Shown: positions 1-8,740, numbered from the stretch's first letter. The stretch is 51,448 bases of DNA from Firmicutes bacterium UBA3738 (GCA_002372505.1 DFGY01000018.1:1-51448), one strand, 5' to 3'. Notes: generated by a model not told the origin, from the sequence alone. Numbers and translations: made by a program.

Positions 1-1
1 C

Positions 2-1471
2 GTTGACCACGGTAAGACATCACTTCTTGATGCAATCAGAAACACAGATGTCACGGCTGGTGAGTCCGGCGGCATTACTCAGCACATAGGTGCCAGCGAA
101 GTAGAAATTAACGGACAGAAAATCGTATTTCTGGATACACCGGGACACGAAGCCTTCACAGCAATGCGTGCCCGTGGTGCAGACATAACGGATATTGCAG
201 TCCTGGTAGTAGCAGCTGACGACAGCGTTAAGCCTCAGACTGTTGAATCCATTTCCCATGCCAAAGCTGCGGGAGTACCAATTATCGTTGCAATAAACAA
301 AATGGACAAGCCCGGCGCAAATCCCGACAGAGTTAAACAGGATCTGACGGAACACGGAATAGTTGTGGAAGAATGGGGCGGAGATGTTATTAGCGTACCT
401 GTTTCAGCCAAGAAGGGTGACGGAATCACAAACCTTCTGGAGATGATTTTGCTTCAGGCGGAGGTGCTGGAGCTTAAGGCTAACCCCAACAGACTGGCTA
501 TGGGTACTGTAATTGAAGCAAGACTGGACAAGGCTAAAGGTCCCGTTGCAACTCTTCTCGTAACCAACGGCACACTTAAAGCAGGACAGTCGGTTGTTGC
601 CGGTACTTGTGCGGGCCGTATCAGGCTCATGACAAACCACAGAGGTGAAACAATCAGAAAGGCAGGGCCGGCCACTGCCGTGGAAATTCTCGGTCTTACA
701 GACGTGCCTTCAGCCGGTGACAGCTTTAACGCCGTAGCCGACGATAAGAAGGCAAAGGAAATCGCTGAGAACAGAAGACAGAAGCAAAGAGAAGAAGTTA
801 TGGCAAGGACATCAAGCTCAACTCTCGAAGAGCTCTTCAGCCAGATACAGGAAGGTGAAAAGAAGGAACTCAACCTTATCGTCAAGGGCGATGTAATGGG
901 TTCCGTAGGCGCTGTTAACACTTCCCTTGAAAAGCTTTCAAACGACGAAGTAAAGGTTAACATCGTTCACTCCGGAGTTGGTGCCATTAACGAGTCCGAC
1001 GTAACCCTGGCAGGAACATCAGGCTCTGTAATTATAGGATTTAACGTAAGACCTCAGTCAACTGTCAGCGCCATGGCTGACCGTGAAGGTGTACAGATCA
1101 GAACCTACAATGTTATTTACAACATTATCGATGACGTTGAAAACGCCATGAAGGGTATGCTGGATCCTGAATACAAGGAAGTTGTACTGGGCGAATGCGA
1201 AGTCAGAGACACATTCAAGGTGCCCAACGTTGGTACAATTGCCGGTGGCTACGTTACAAACGGCAAGATCGTCAGAAATGCTGAAATCAGACTCATACGT
1301 GAAGGTATCGTAATTCACGAAGGAAAGATTTCTTCCTTAAAGCGTTTCAAGGACGATGCCAAGGAAGTAATGCAGGGCTACGAATGTGGTATAGGCATTG
1401 AGGATTATAACGACATTAAAGTCGGTGACTTCATAGAGTGCTTCGAAATGCAGGAAGTCGAAAGGGATTAA
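2..1471 (+). CDS. infB: Translation initiation factor IF-2 (5' partial)
   Basis: IF-2 is the GTPase that brings initiator tRNA to the 30S subunit and promotes subunit joining. The gene starts before the window; the reading frame is open from base 2, where it already reads VDHGKTSLLDAIR, the G1 loop of the GTPase. G3 (DTPGHEAF) and G4 (NKMDKP) follow, then SAKKGDGI (G5), domain II and the C-terminal domains (FKVPNVGTIAGGYV, fMet-tRNA binding region). About 489 codons are present, so the N-terminal extension is missing. An ATG at 164 is internal and should not be taken as a start. It is followed after 1 base by rbfA, in the usual order. Confidence 0.97.
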   Translation, partial: VDHGKTSLLDAIRNTDVTAGESGGITQHIGASEVEINGQKIVFLDTPGHEAFTAMRARGADITDIAVLVVAADDSVKPQTVESISHAKAAGVPIIVAINKMDKPGANPDRVKQDLTEHGIVVEEWGGDVISVPVSAKKGDGITNLLEMILLQAEVLELKANPNRLAMGTVIEARLDKAKGPVATLLVTNGTLKAGQSVVAGTCAGRIRLMTNHRGETIRKAGPATAVEILGLTDVPSAGDSFNAVADDKKAKEIAENRRQKQREEVMARTSSSTLEELFSQIQEGEKKELNLIVKGDVMGSVGAVNTSLEKLSNDEVKVNIVHSGVGAINESDVTLAGTSGSVIIGFNVRPQSTVSAMADREGVQIRTYNVIYNIIDDVENAMKGMLDPEYKEVVLGECEVRDTFKVPNVGTIAGGYVTNGKIVRNAEIRLIREGIVIHEGKISSLKRFKDDAKEVMQGYECGIGIEDYNDIKVGDFIECFEMQEVERD

Positions 1472-1472
1472 A

Positions 1473-1856
1473 ATGGCAAAAGGATACAGACAAGGAAGAA
1501 TGGGTGAAGAAATCAGGCGCATTATGAGCGACCTGATTCTTCGCGAGTTAAAGGATCCGAGAATAAGCGGAATGGTGAGCATTACCGCTGTTGACGTAAC
1601 AGCCGACGGCAGCTTTGCGACGGTTTACTTAAGCGTCTTTGAGCAGGGGCTTAGCGAAGAAGAAATGGCCAATGTCCAGGAAGACGTACTTGAGGCAATG
1701 CAGAGCGCCAAGGGCTTTATGAAACGTGAAATCGGAAAGCAGATAAGAGTCCGCCATATGCCGGAATTAATATTCAAAATTGATAAATCAATGGATTACG
1801 GAAGGCATATGGATGAGCTCATAGACAAGGTTATGAAGGAGCAAAATGAAAAATAA
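1473..1856 (+). CDS. rbfA: 30S ribosome-binding factor RbfA
   Basis: RbfA is a small KH-fold protein needed for late 30S maturation and 16S rRNA 5'-end processing. At 127 residues it has normal family length. The N-terminus (GYRQGRMGEEIRRIMSDLI), the core with LKDPRI and ITAVDVTADGS, and the end RVRHMPELIFKIDKSMDYG are typical. It begins one base after the infB stop and its last codons overlap the next gene by 11 bases, so the block is one translationally coupled operon. Confidence 0.96.
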   Translation: MAKGYRQGRMGEEIRRIMSDLILRELKDPRISGMVSITAVDVTADGSFATVYLSVFEQGLSEEEMANVQEDVLEAMQSAKGFMKREIGKQIRVRHMPELIFKIDKSMDYGRHMDELIDKVMKEQNEK

Positions 1857-2814
1857 TTCCTTTAAAGAAATAGCCGGCCAGCTGAAAGAAGCCGGTAGCA
1901 TAGTAATATTCCCACACATTCTCATGGATGGAGATGCCCTGGGCTCTGCAGCTGCTCTTTGCTGCGCTCTCAGGAGCATGGGAAAGGATGCTGTCATAGC
2001 CGTTGAGGATAAAGTTCCCGACTACCTTCAGTTTCTGGACAAGGGATATTGCATATACGATCTGGAAAAATACATGAATCCGGACGTAAGCATTTGCGTG
2101 GATTGCGGTGAGCTTAAGAGATTCCCGGAAAGGGCAGAGCTATTTAAAAGCGGCAAAACCAAAATCTGCGTAGACCATCACGGGACATCACCGGGCATCG
2201 GTGATTATAACTATATCGACGGAAAGGCGGCGGCTACCGGGGAGCTGATTTACGACCTGCTCCTGGCAATGGAATGCGACATTGACGTCGAGATGGCCAA
2301 TGCCATATACGCGGCTATTACAACGGATACGGGGAACTTTCAGTATTCAAATACTACGAGGCGTTCCCACGAAATCGTAATGGAATTATACGACTTAGGC
2401 CTGGATTCCTATGGGACCAGCGTATCTCTCTACGAAAACGAATCCTTCGAGAAAATGAAGCTCCAGAGTGCAGCCATAAACGACAGCGAAGTCTTTGCTG
2501 AGGGCAAGGCTATTATAGCGGAAATATCACTGGATATGCTGGAGCAGTACGGTGCCAGAATGGAAGACACGGAAGGCATCGTAGGTATGATGCGCAGCAT
2601 TAAGGGAGTGGATATAGCCATTCTCCTGAAGGAAAAGGAGCCCGGCAACATAAAGGCATCCCTCAGGGCAAAGCACGGAGACGTTTCCAAAATCGCAGTA
2701 GCATTTAAAGGCGGCGGTCACGAAAAGGCAGCTGGATGCACTATTTACGACTCTATGGCAGTAGCAAGAGAATTGATTATGAAGGCAGTCAGTGAGGAAC
2801 TATGCAGGGAATAA
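1846..2814 (+). CDS. nrnA: DHH/DHHA1 phosphoesterase, NrnA-type nanoRNase/pAp phosphatase
   Basis: NrnA-type proteins degrade 2-5 nt RNAs and dephosphorylate 3'-phosphoadenosine 5'-phosphate. The 322-residue protein has the metal-binding motif HILMDGDALGS (about residues 24-34), the DHH motif VDHHGTS (about 109-115), and the DHHA1 substrate loop GGGHEKAAG (near 289). It overlaps rbfA by 11 bases and truB by 13 bases. The rbfA-nrnA-truB order is common in Firmicutes. The activity split between nanoRNase and pAp phosphatase cannot be read from sequence. Confidence 0.93.
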   Translation: MKNNSFKEIAGQLKEAGSIVIFPHILMDGDALGSAAALCCALRSMGKDAVIAVEDKVPDYLQFLDKGYCIYDLEKYMNPDVSICVDCGELKRFPERAELFKSGKTKICVDHHGTSPGIGDYNYIDGKAAATGELIYDLLLAMECDIDVEMANAIYAAITTDTGNFQYSNTTRRSHEIVMELYDLGLDSYGTSVSLYENESFEKMKLQSAAINDSEVFAEGKAIIAEISLDMLEQYGARMEDTEGIVGMMRSIKGVDIAILLKEKEPGNIKASLRAKHGDVSKIAVAFKGGGHEKAAGCTIYDSMAVARELIMKAVSEELCRE

Positions 2815-3674
2815 TTAATGTATACAAGCCTCAGAATTATACATCCCACGATTGCGTGGCAATAGTCAGAAGGGTAACGGGAGTCAAAAGAGTGGGCCAC
2901 ACAGGCACACTGGATCCTATGGCCACAGGAGTGCTTCCCATATGCATCGGCAGAGCCACAAAGGTGATTCAGTACATGGAGGATGCCATAAAGGAGTATC
3001 GCTGCACCATGAAGCTGGGCACTGTGACGGACACTCTGGACATATGGGGAAATGTAATCCGTGAGACGAATAATTTTGCTGTTGACCAAGAGGAAATAAT
3101 AAAAGCGGTATGCAGCTTTAAAGGGGAGATAGAGCAAATACCTCCCAAGTATTCCGCCCTGAAGGTCAATGGTAAAAAGCTCTACGAATACGCCCGGGAA
3201 GGGAAGGATGTGGAGATAAAGCCCAGAAGGGTGACTATTCATCACATAAAAGTGGATGACATAAAAGATAATTATGTAAATTATACAGTAAGGTGTTCCA
3301 AGGGCACATACGTAAGGACTTTATGCGATGATATAGGTAGAATCCTTGGAACAGGCGCCTGTATGAGCGCTCTTGAGCGGACTGAAAGCAGTCCCTTTAC
3401 AGTTGATAAAGCGATTGATATTGAAGAGATTAAGACCATGGCACCTGAGGATATTGCTCACATTCTTTATCCTCTGGACTACCCTCTGAATTTTGAAAAA
3501 CTAAGCTTTGAAAGGGGCATGGCTCTGGATATTGTAAACGGGAAATATCTTGACTTTGGCCAGGTTTCAGACGGGACTTACAGCGTTTACACAGAGGATA
3601 AATTTGTAGGTATAGCCAAGGTTAATGACGGGGTACTACACGCCGAGAAAATTATAAACACAGACATAATATGA
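2802..3674 (+). CDS. truB: tRNA pseudouridine(55) synthase TruB
   Basis: TruB makes pseudouridine-55 in the T-loop of tRNAs. The motif GHTGTLDPMATGVLP (about residues 32-46) carries the catalytic aspartate, Asp38; the downstream YSALKVNGKKLYEYAREG and RCSKGTYVRTLCDDIG blocks are also family hallmarks. At 290 residues it is of ordinary length. The start lies inside the end of nrnA and the stop overlaps the ribF start by four bases, indicating translational coupling. Confidence 0.97.
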   Translation: MQGIINVYKPQNYTSHDCVAIVRRVTGVKRVGHTGTLDPMATGVLPICIGRATKVIQYMEDAIKEYRCTMKLGTVTDTLDIWGNVIRETNNFAVDQEEIIKAVCSFKGEIEQIPPKYSALKVNGKKLYEYAREGKDVEIKPRRVTIHHIKVDDIKDNYVNYTVRCSKGTYVRTLCDDIGRILGTGACMSALERTESSPFTVDKAIDIEEIKTMAPEDIAHILYPLDYPLNFEKLSFERGMALDIVNGKYLDFGQVSDGTYSVYTEDKFVGIAKVNDGVLHAEKIINTDII

Positions 3675-4597
3675 AAATTTACGAATCACTAAATGACATT
3701 AAAAATATAGAGCCAACAGTTGTGGCTATGGGGAATTTTGACGGCATTCACAGAGGCCACAAGGAGCTTATTCGACGCTGCGTTTCAGCGGCAAGGTCGG
3801 CAGGAATGAAAGCCGCCGTATTTACATTCTCAAATCATCCGAAAAACTTCTTTAAGGAGTCATCGGTTAAGACCCTTTTGTTTTACGAAGAAAAGAAGGA
3901 ACTGGTAGAGTCTCTGGGGGTGGATTACTTTTTCAACATTCCCTTTGATGAAACTATTTGTAAAATGAGCGCCGAGGAGTACGTGGACGAGCTGCTCATA
4001 GGCTTATTTAATATGCAGGAGGCTTACTGCGGATTCAACTACAGATTCGGCAATAAAGCTCGCGGGAACACTGAGATGCTTATGAAAATGAGCCTTCAGA
4101 AGGGCTTCGGAATACACGTTATGGAGCCATTTAAGGTAGACGGTCAAGTAGTAAGTTCGACTCTCATAAGGGAATGTATTGGAAATGGCCAAATGGAAAA
4201 GGCCAGAAAGTACCTGGACAGATATTATTCCGTAAGAGGGGAAGTGATCCACGGAAACGAAATAGGCAGGACAATAGGATTTGCCACAGCTAACATTATG
4301 CCGGATGAAATAATGCTGACACCTGAAAACGGAGTTTATGCTACTTGCGCAATGGTGGAAGGAGAAAGATATCCTTCAGTAACAAACGTGGGAGTAAAAC
4401 CTACGGTAGGCATTAACAAAAGGAATATTGAAACACATATTTTCGGGTTTAACCAAGACATATACGGCAGCCAGATCAAGGTGGAATTCATGAAGCTTCT
4501 CCGGGAGGAAAAGAAATTTGACAGCCTGGATCAGCTTAAAAGACAGATTGAAAACGACTGCATAAACGCTAAAGCATTTCACAGGAAAAACTACTAA
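3671..4597 (+). CDS. ribF: Bifunctional riboflavin kinase/FAD synthetase RibF
   Basis: RibF converts riboflavin to FMN and then FAD. The N-terminal FAD-synthetase (adenylyltransferase) domain shows GNFDGIHRGH at residues 21-30 and CGFNYRFGNKARGN; the C-terminal riboflavin kinase domain begins near GEVIHGNEIGRTIGFATAN and contains NGVYA and TNVGVKPTVG. Length (308) is standard. It is the last gene of the infB-rbfA-nrnA-truB block: rpsO, its frequent next neighbour in other Firmicutes, is absent and an intergenic region with a terminator follows. Confidence 0.96.
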   Translation: MKIYESLNDIKNIEPTVVAMGNFDGIHRGHKELIRRCVSAARSAGMKAAVFTFSNHPKNFFKESSVKTLLFYEEKKELVESLGVDYFFNIPFDETICKMSAEEYVDELLIGLFNMQEAYCGFNYRFGNKARGNTEMLMKMSLQKGFGIHVMEPFKVDGQVVSSTLIRECIGNGQMEKARKYLDRYYSVRGEVIHGNEIGRTIGFATANIMPDEIMLTPENGVYATCAMVEGERYPSVTNVGVKPTVGINKRNIETHIFGFNQDIYGSQIKVEFMKLLREEKKFDSLDQLKRQIENDCINAKAFHRKNY

Positions 4598-4615
4598 CGT
4601 TGAAATTTCAACGTT
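4596..4615. repeat. 20-bp perfect palindrome at the ribF stop
   Basis: The bases AACGTTGAAATTTCAACGTT read the same on both strands and begin on the last two bases of the ribF stop codon. No T tract follows, so it is not a standard terminator. It could act as a protein-binding site or a 3'-end RNA hairpin; no regulator can be named. The separate hairpin at 4691 is the better terminator. Confidence 0.6.
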
Positions 4616-4690
4616 GGATGAAAGACACAATATGTTGGGGTTTACATAAAACATACTATAGTAGCGTTATTTGTATAAGTATATAAGATA

Positions 4691-4724
4691 AAATACATCA
4701 TATTGAGTTTTGATGTATTTTTTT
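4691..4724 (+). terminator. Rho-independent terminator after ribF
   Basis: A perfect 10-bp stem, AAATACATCA (4691-4700) with TGATGTATTT (4711-4720), encloses a 10-nt loop and runs straight into a T tract (4718-4724). It ends the infB-ribF operon. Confidence 0.85.
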
Positions 4725-4788
4725 ATTGGTTACATCACATTATCACCATAAAAACATTGAAAAATAGACATTTGCAGTGAAAAATAAT

Positions 4789-4818
4789 TTGCTGCATTTT
4801 AGGTTACAATGATAGAAT
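4789..4818 (+). promoter_or_regulatory. Probable sigma-A promoter of the C39-like peptidase gene
   Basis: A -35-like TTGCTG (4789-4794) and a -10-like TAGAAT (4813-4818) are 18 bp apart. A TACAAT at 4805 is another -10 candidate. The gene follows a terminator, so it needs its own promoter; the ribosome binding site GGGAGG is at 4851-4856. Confidence 0.5.
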
Positions 4819-4864
4819 TACTGTAATCCTCACTGGTCCATAATTAAAAAGGGAGGATTTTGAC

Positions 4865-6121
4865 TTGTATTCAAAGTTTCATTCTAAGCAGAAAAATATA
4901 GTTGCCTTAGTAATCGCATTTTGTTTGGTTGGGGCTATATTTATGCCACAATCTTCTTTTGCGTCGGACAGAACCGGTATGAGAGTTACCAGTATTAATC
5001 TGCCAAAGCACCAATACATCGGAAAAGGTTTCTGGGTAAAGGGCTATGTTAAGTCTGATTATAAACTGGCAAAAGTAAGATGCGGCATTATGAACACCAA
5101 GAAAAAGTGGATAAGCGGCATGAACTTCATAAAGAATACAAGCTCTAAATCTTTTGATCTTGAATACTTCGATTCGAAAATCATATTTGGAAAACTGAAG
5201 GCCGGAACATATTACTACAGAGTCTGGGCAAGGAATTCCAACGGGCAGTCAGAAAATCTGGTGACCAGAAAGTTTACCGTCTCACAGATAAAGGGTTCGG
5301 GTACAACGAAGCCTGGTTCTAAAATCGCAAAGGGTAAATCCGTATCTCTTCGCGGCTATGTAAAATCCAAGTTCAAGCTTTCAAGGGTAAAGGTAGGTAT
5401 CACCGATAACTCCGGAAAGTGGAAGAGCGGATTTGTTGTGACCACCAATCCAAAATCAAGAAACTACAATATCGAAAACGCTGACACATCAATTAAGTTC
5501 GGCAAGCTGGCAAAGGGTACTTACAGATACAAGGTTTACGCAAAAGATACTTATGGTAAATCAAAATACGTTGTAAACAAGAAGTTTACCGTTGGCGGCG
5601 GTGCGAAAAGCCAGAATACAAACGGAAGTATAAAGAAGGGCGGATTCCGTCTTAAATACAACGGCTCCGTAATCAGTGCCATTGGCAAGCAGCCAGTATC
5701 CGGTCCCTGCGGACAGTACGGCATGGCTTACAGCAGAGCGATACTGGATGGAAGCTTCCCTCTGAAGAAGAAGTATAAATCCTATTACAAACAGCTTTAT
5801 TGGGAATACGGTCTTGGTTCCCACTATGCATACTGGTACAAGGCTGACGGAAGCCCTGTATGGTATTCAACTGCAAAGAGCTGCTACAAGGCAGCCCTGT
5901 CAGAAGTGGCAAGCGGTAAACCCTGCGTTATAAATCTTCACAATAAAAGTACCGGGAACAATCATTTTGTAACCGTCATCGGTTATGTCCCCGGCACGAC
6001 TAAGAGCAATGTTTCTCTTAAAAGCTTTATTGCCATCGATCCCGGATACGGTGTAGTTAAATATCTGAGAGATATGAACTACAGGAACAGTGGTAATCCG
6101 GAATGTGTATTCTTTGATTAA
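4865..6121 (+). CDS. Secreted C39-like cysteine peptidase with two Ig-like repeats
   Basis: The start is TTG, 8 bases after GGGAGG. A signal peptide (hydrophobic residues 11-27, SSFAS cleavage region near 33) sends it out of the cell. Two homologous repeats of about 95 residues follow (roughly 40-140 and 148-245); each has a GYVKS...KL..V..GI block, an FGKL..GTY.Y.V.A...G segment and a final KFTV. The C-terminal domain resembles the peptidase C39-like (papain-type) fold: Cys282 in SGPCGQYG, His367 in NNHFVTVIGY, Asp392 in AIDPGYG. No sorting motif or anchor is seen. Substrate unknown; cell-wall or bacteriocin-type peptide cleavage is possible. Its end lies 7 bases from the opposing gene with no clear terminator between. 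Confidence 0.8.
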   Translation: MYSKFHSKQKNIVALVIAFCLVGAIFMPQSSFASDRTGMRVTSINLPKHQYIGKGFWVKGYVKSDYKLAKVRCGIMNTKKKWISGMNFIKNTSSKSFDLEYFDSKIIFGKLKAGTYYYRVWARNSNGQSENLVTRKFTVSQIKGSGTTKPGSKIAKGKSVSLRGYVKSKFKLSRVKVGITDNSGKWKSGFVVTTNPKSRNYNIENADTSIKFGKLAKGTYRYKVYAKDTYGKSKYVVNKKFTVGGGAKSQNTNGSIKKGGFRLKYNGSVISAIGKQPVSGPCGQYGMAYSRAILDGSFPLKKKYKSYYKQLYWEYGLGSHYAYWYKADGSPVWYSTAKSCYKAALSEVASGKPCVINLHNKSTGNNHFVTVIGYVPGTTKSNVSLKSFIAIDPGYGVVKYLRDMNYRNSGNPECVFFD

Positions 6122-6128
6122 GGCTTAT

Positions 6129-6590
6129 CTAGGGATTATCATTAGTTACATCCATACCGCCTTCGGCACCACCATCATCGGTACCGCCATCTTCACCGGG
6201 CTCATACAAAGGCTCTTCCTCTGTGCTACCCTGGTCGCTTTGGTTGTCGGTCTGCTCCTGCTGGGTGCTTTGCTGATCTTCGGTCTGGGTGCCTTCATCG
6301 GTGTTTTCCTGCTGTTCGGTGGTCTGCTCACTTTGGGCAGGTTCCGCTTTATCCTTTTGCATGTTCAGTGCAAAGACTATTCCTGCTATGAGAAGGATGA
6401 GAACTACAAGGAGTGCGACTATTTTTCCCGCATTTCCTTTTTTGGGTTCTTCCGGTCTGTAGGCAGGTTCCTGAGCCGGTGCTTCCGGGGCAACGGCTGG
6501 CTGGCTATGCATGGGACAGCCGCAGTTGGGACAGCTTGATGCAGCCTCCGATACTGCGTGTCCGCATTCTGGACATCTTATTAGTGCCAT
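6129..6590 (-). CDS. Zinc-ribbon single-pass membrane protein
   Basis: The protein starts MALIRCPECG; this ATG is preceded by GAAGGAGG at good spacing, whereas an in-frame ATG 18 bases upstream overlaps that site. A four-cysteine zinc ribbon (Cys6, 9, 20, 23) is followed by a proline/glutamate linker, one transmembrane helix (about 57-75) and a low-complexity tail rich in Glu, Gln, Thr and Asp up to residue 153. By topology the ribbon is likely cytoplasmic and the acidic tail outside. Zinc-ribbon plus TM proteins of this kind are common in Clostridia and have no general function. Convergent with the C39-like gene, divergent from pyrH. Confidence 0.8.
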   Translation of the reverse strand: MALIRCPECGHAVSEAASSCPNCGCPMHSQPAVAPEAPAQEPAYRPEEPKKGNAGKIVALLVVLILLIAGIVFALNMQKDKAEPAQSEQTTEQQENTDEGTQTEDQQSTQQEQTDNQSDQGSTEEEPLYEPGEDGGTDDGGAEGGMDVTNDNP

Positions 6591-6639
6591 CTTCTTTCCT
6601 CCTTCCAATTATCGATTAAATCGTTCATCAGATGCAAAT

Positions 6640-6667
6640 ATAATATCACACCTTTCTAAAAAGACAA
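6640..6667 (-). promoter_or_regulatory. Promoter of the zinc-ribbon gene
   Basis: Read on the minus strand: -35 TTGTCT (6667-6662) and -10 TATTAT (6645-6640), 16 bp apart, upstream of the GAAGGAGG ribosome binding site. It is back to back with the pyrH promoter. Confidence 0.6.
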
Positions 6668-6695
6668 GTGACACAATGCTAATATGTGTTATAAT
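6668..6695 (+). promoter_or_regulatory. Promoter of the pyrH operon
   Basis: A perfect -10 TATAAT (6690-6695) carries an extended TG (TGT-TATAAT) and pairs with a -35-like GTGACA (6668-6673) over 16 bp. The ribosome binding site GGGAGGT precedes the pyrH ATG. Confidence 0.7.
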
Positions 6696-6721
6696 GATTA
6701 TCGACAAATGGGAGGTGCTTT

Positions 6722-7426
6722 ATGAAACCAAAGTATAAAAGAGTGCTCCTGAAGATAAGCGGTGAGTCCCTTGCAGGTGACACCAAATTCGGTCTTGATA
6801 CTCCGACTGTAAAGGATATAGCTTATCAGATGAAGGAAGTGTACGAAAGCGGAGTGGAAATAGCTATCGTCGTTGGAGGAGGCAACTTCTGGCGGGGAAG
6901 GACCAGCAGCAACATGGACAGGGCTACGGCGGACTACATCGGAATGCTGGCTACGGTCATGAATGCCCTTGCCCTTCAGGAAGCCTTTGAGGAACTGGGT
7001 ATTCCCACCAGGGTTCAGACAGCTATTGAGATGAGAGAGGTGGCAGAGCCATACATCAGAAGAAAGGCTGTGCATCATCTTGAAGGAGGCAAGGTTGTCA
7101 TCTTCGGTGCGGGAACGGGTAATCCATTCTTCTCCACAGATACGGCCGCTGCCCTCAGAGCCGCAGAAATAGATGCGGACGTAATTCTTCTGGCCAAGAA
7201 GATTGACGGTGTCTATTCCGCAGATCCGGAATTAGATCCGAGCGCTGTAAAATACGACAAGCTTACCCACTGGGATGTCCTTGAAAAGGATCTGAAGGTC
7301 ATGGATTCCACAGCGGCATCACTGTGCAGAGATAACAGCATAGATATTCAGGTATTCGCCATCGCCGAAGAAGGAAATGTAATGAAGGCGGTATGCGGCG
7401 AAAAAATAGGAACGATTATAACATAA
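6722..7426 (+). CDS. pyrH: UMP kinase PyrH
   Basis: PyrH phosphorylates UMP to UDP as a GTP-activated hexamer. The 234-residue amino-acid-kinase-fold protein has KISGESL near residue 11, the glycine loop VVGGGNFWRGR (about 51-61), GTGNPFFSTDTAAALRA and the nucleotide-binding KIDGVYSADP. rpsB and tsf, which often precede pyrH, are not upstream here; instead pyrH has its own promoter and leads an operon with frr, uppS, cdsA, dxr and rseP. Confidence 0.97.
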   Translation: MKPKYKRVLLKISGESLAGDTKFGLDTPTVKDIAYQMKEVYESGVEIAIVVGGGNFWRGRTSSNMDRATADYIGMLATVMNALALQEAFEELGIPTRVQTAIEMREVAEPYIRRKAVHHLEGGKVVIFGAGTGNPFFSTDTAAALRAAEIDADVILLAKKIDGVYSADPELDPSAVKYDKLTHWDVLEKDLKVMDSTAASLCRDNSIDIQVFAIAEEGNVMKAVCGEKIGTIIT

Positions 7427-7439
7427 GGAGGTAAGAGCA

Positions 7440-7997
7440 ATGAGCGACATGGTACAGGCCACACTGGAAGAAAAACTGGCCAAGAGTATGGACAACTTAA
7501 AAGAAGAACTTAACGCAGTAAGAGCCGGAAGGGCGAATCCTGCACTTTTAGACAGAGTTGAAGTTGAGTACTACGGCACACCAACTCCTCTTAAGCAGCT
7601 TGCCAACGTATCGGCTCCGGATCCTCACACTCTTCTGGTAACGCCATTCGATCCTAAATCAGTCGGTGACATTGAAAGAGCAATTCTGGCTGCCAACATA
7701 GGAATTAATCCGGCAAACGACGGCAAGGCTGTAAGACTTTCAATTCCCCAGCTGACGGAAGAGCGCAGAAAAGAGCTGGCCAAGCAGGCTAAGGGCATAG
7801 GCGAAGAAGCCAAGGTAGCCGCCAGAAATCTCAGAAGAAAGGCTAACGACGACATAAAGAAAGAAGAGAAAAACGGAGAACTCACTGAGGACGACGTTAA
7901 AGAAGCTCTCGACGATATCCAGAAAATAGTGGACAAAGCCATTAAGGATATTGATGAAATAGTTGCCGGAAAAGAAAAGGAAATCATGGAGGTCTAA
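7440..7997 (+). CDS. frr: Ribosome recycling factor
   Basis: RRF splits post-termination ribosomes together with EF-G. It is 185 residues, the standard length, with the helical-hairpin sequence NLKEELNAVRAGRANPALLD, the domain II core YYGTPTPLKQLANVSAPDP and the C-terminal LTEERRKELAKQAK helix. The start follows AAGGAGGT at good spacing, 13 bases after the pyrH stop. Its TAA stop shares one base with the uppS ATG. Confidence 0.97.
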   Translation: MSDMVQATLEEKLAKSMDNLKEELNAVRAGRANPALLDRVEVEYYGTPTPLKQLANVSAPDPHTLLVTPFDPKSVGDIERAILAANIGINPANDGKAVRLSIPQLTEERRKELAKQAKGIGEEAKVAARNLRRKANDDIKKEEKNGELTEDDVKEALDDIQKIVDKAIKDIDEIVAGKEKEIMEV

Positions 7998-8737
7998 TGA
8001 CTGCTGTTGATACTAATATAGATATGAATAGAATACCTGCCCATGTTGCCATCATTATGGATGGCAACGGCAGGTGGGCAGAAAAGAGAAAGCTTCCCCG
8101 CGTAATGGGTCACAATGCGGGAATGAAGGCTATGAAGGAAATTGTAAAGCGTGCGTCAGTGCTTGGGATCAAGCATCTTACAGTGTACGCTTTTTCCACG
8201 GAAAACTGGAAGAGAACCGAGGAGGAAGTAAAAGGAATCTTCGGCCTGCTGGTAAAGTACGTGGATAACGAACTTAAAGAACTTGATGAAAACAACGTAA
8301 AGGTCAATATACTAGGTGACTTCAGCGTTATTCCAGGTGATGCTTTGGAGCGGGTAAACACTGCCATTGAGCGCACAAAGGATAACGACGGACTTGTGTT
8401 TAACATTGCCTTAAATTACGGCAGCAGGCTGGAGATGATTCAGGCTGTCCGTGAAATAGGTGAAAAGGTTAAGAAGGGCGAAATCGCTCCCGAGGATGTT
8501 GACGAAGACCTTATATCCGGGTGCCTTATGACAGGGCATCTTGGGATCCCCGATCCGGACCTTCTCATCAGGACCAGCGGAGAAATCAGAATATCGAATT
8601 TCCTGATGTGGCAGATTGCTTACAGCGAAATGATATTCACTGATGTCCTCTGGCCGGACTTCACTCCGGAAAAATTCGAAGAAGCTATTGTAGAATTTCA
8701 AAGCCGTGACCGCAGATTTGGCGGAAGGAACAAATAA
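7997..8737 (+). CDS. uppS: Undecaprenyl diphosphate synthase
   Basis: UppS condenses eight isopentenyl units onto farnesyl diphosphate to give the C55 carrier used for peptidoglycan and wall polymers. The cis-prenyltransferase signature is clear: HVAIIMDGNGRW with catalytic Asp22, FSTENWKR, and RTSGEIRISNFLMWQ. At 246 residues it is complete. It overlaps frr by one base. Its product would be needed as lipid carrier by the wall-polymer cluster found later in this window. Confidence 0.96.
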   Translation: MTAVDTNIDMNRIPAHVAIIMDGNGRWAEKRKLPRVMGHNAGMKAMKEIVKRASVLGIKHLTVYAFSTENWKRTEEEVKGIFGLLVKYVDNELKELDENNVKVNILGDFSVIPGDALERVNTAIERTKDNDGLVFNIALNYGSRLEMIQAVREIGEKVKKGEIAPEDVDEDLISGCLMTGHLGIPDPDLLIRTSGEIRISNFLMWQIAYSEMIFTDVLWPDFTPEKFEEAIVEFQSRDRRFGGRNK

Positions 8738-8740
8738 ATT

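Noticed and set aside
164..1471. IF-2 starting at the ATG at 164
   Set aside because: The frame is open to the window edge and encodes the GTPase G1 loop upstream of that ATG, so the gene is truncated by the window.
6090..6539. 149-codon plus-strand frame opposite the zinc-ribbon gene
   Set aside because: It is the antisense shadow of a gene with clear zinc ribbon, membrane helix and ribosome binding site.
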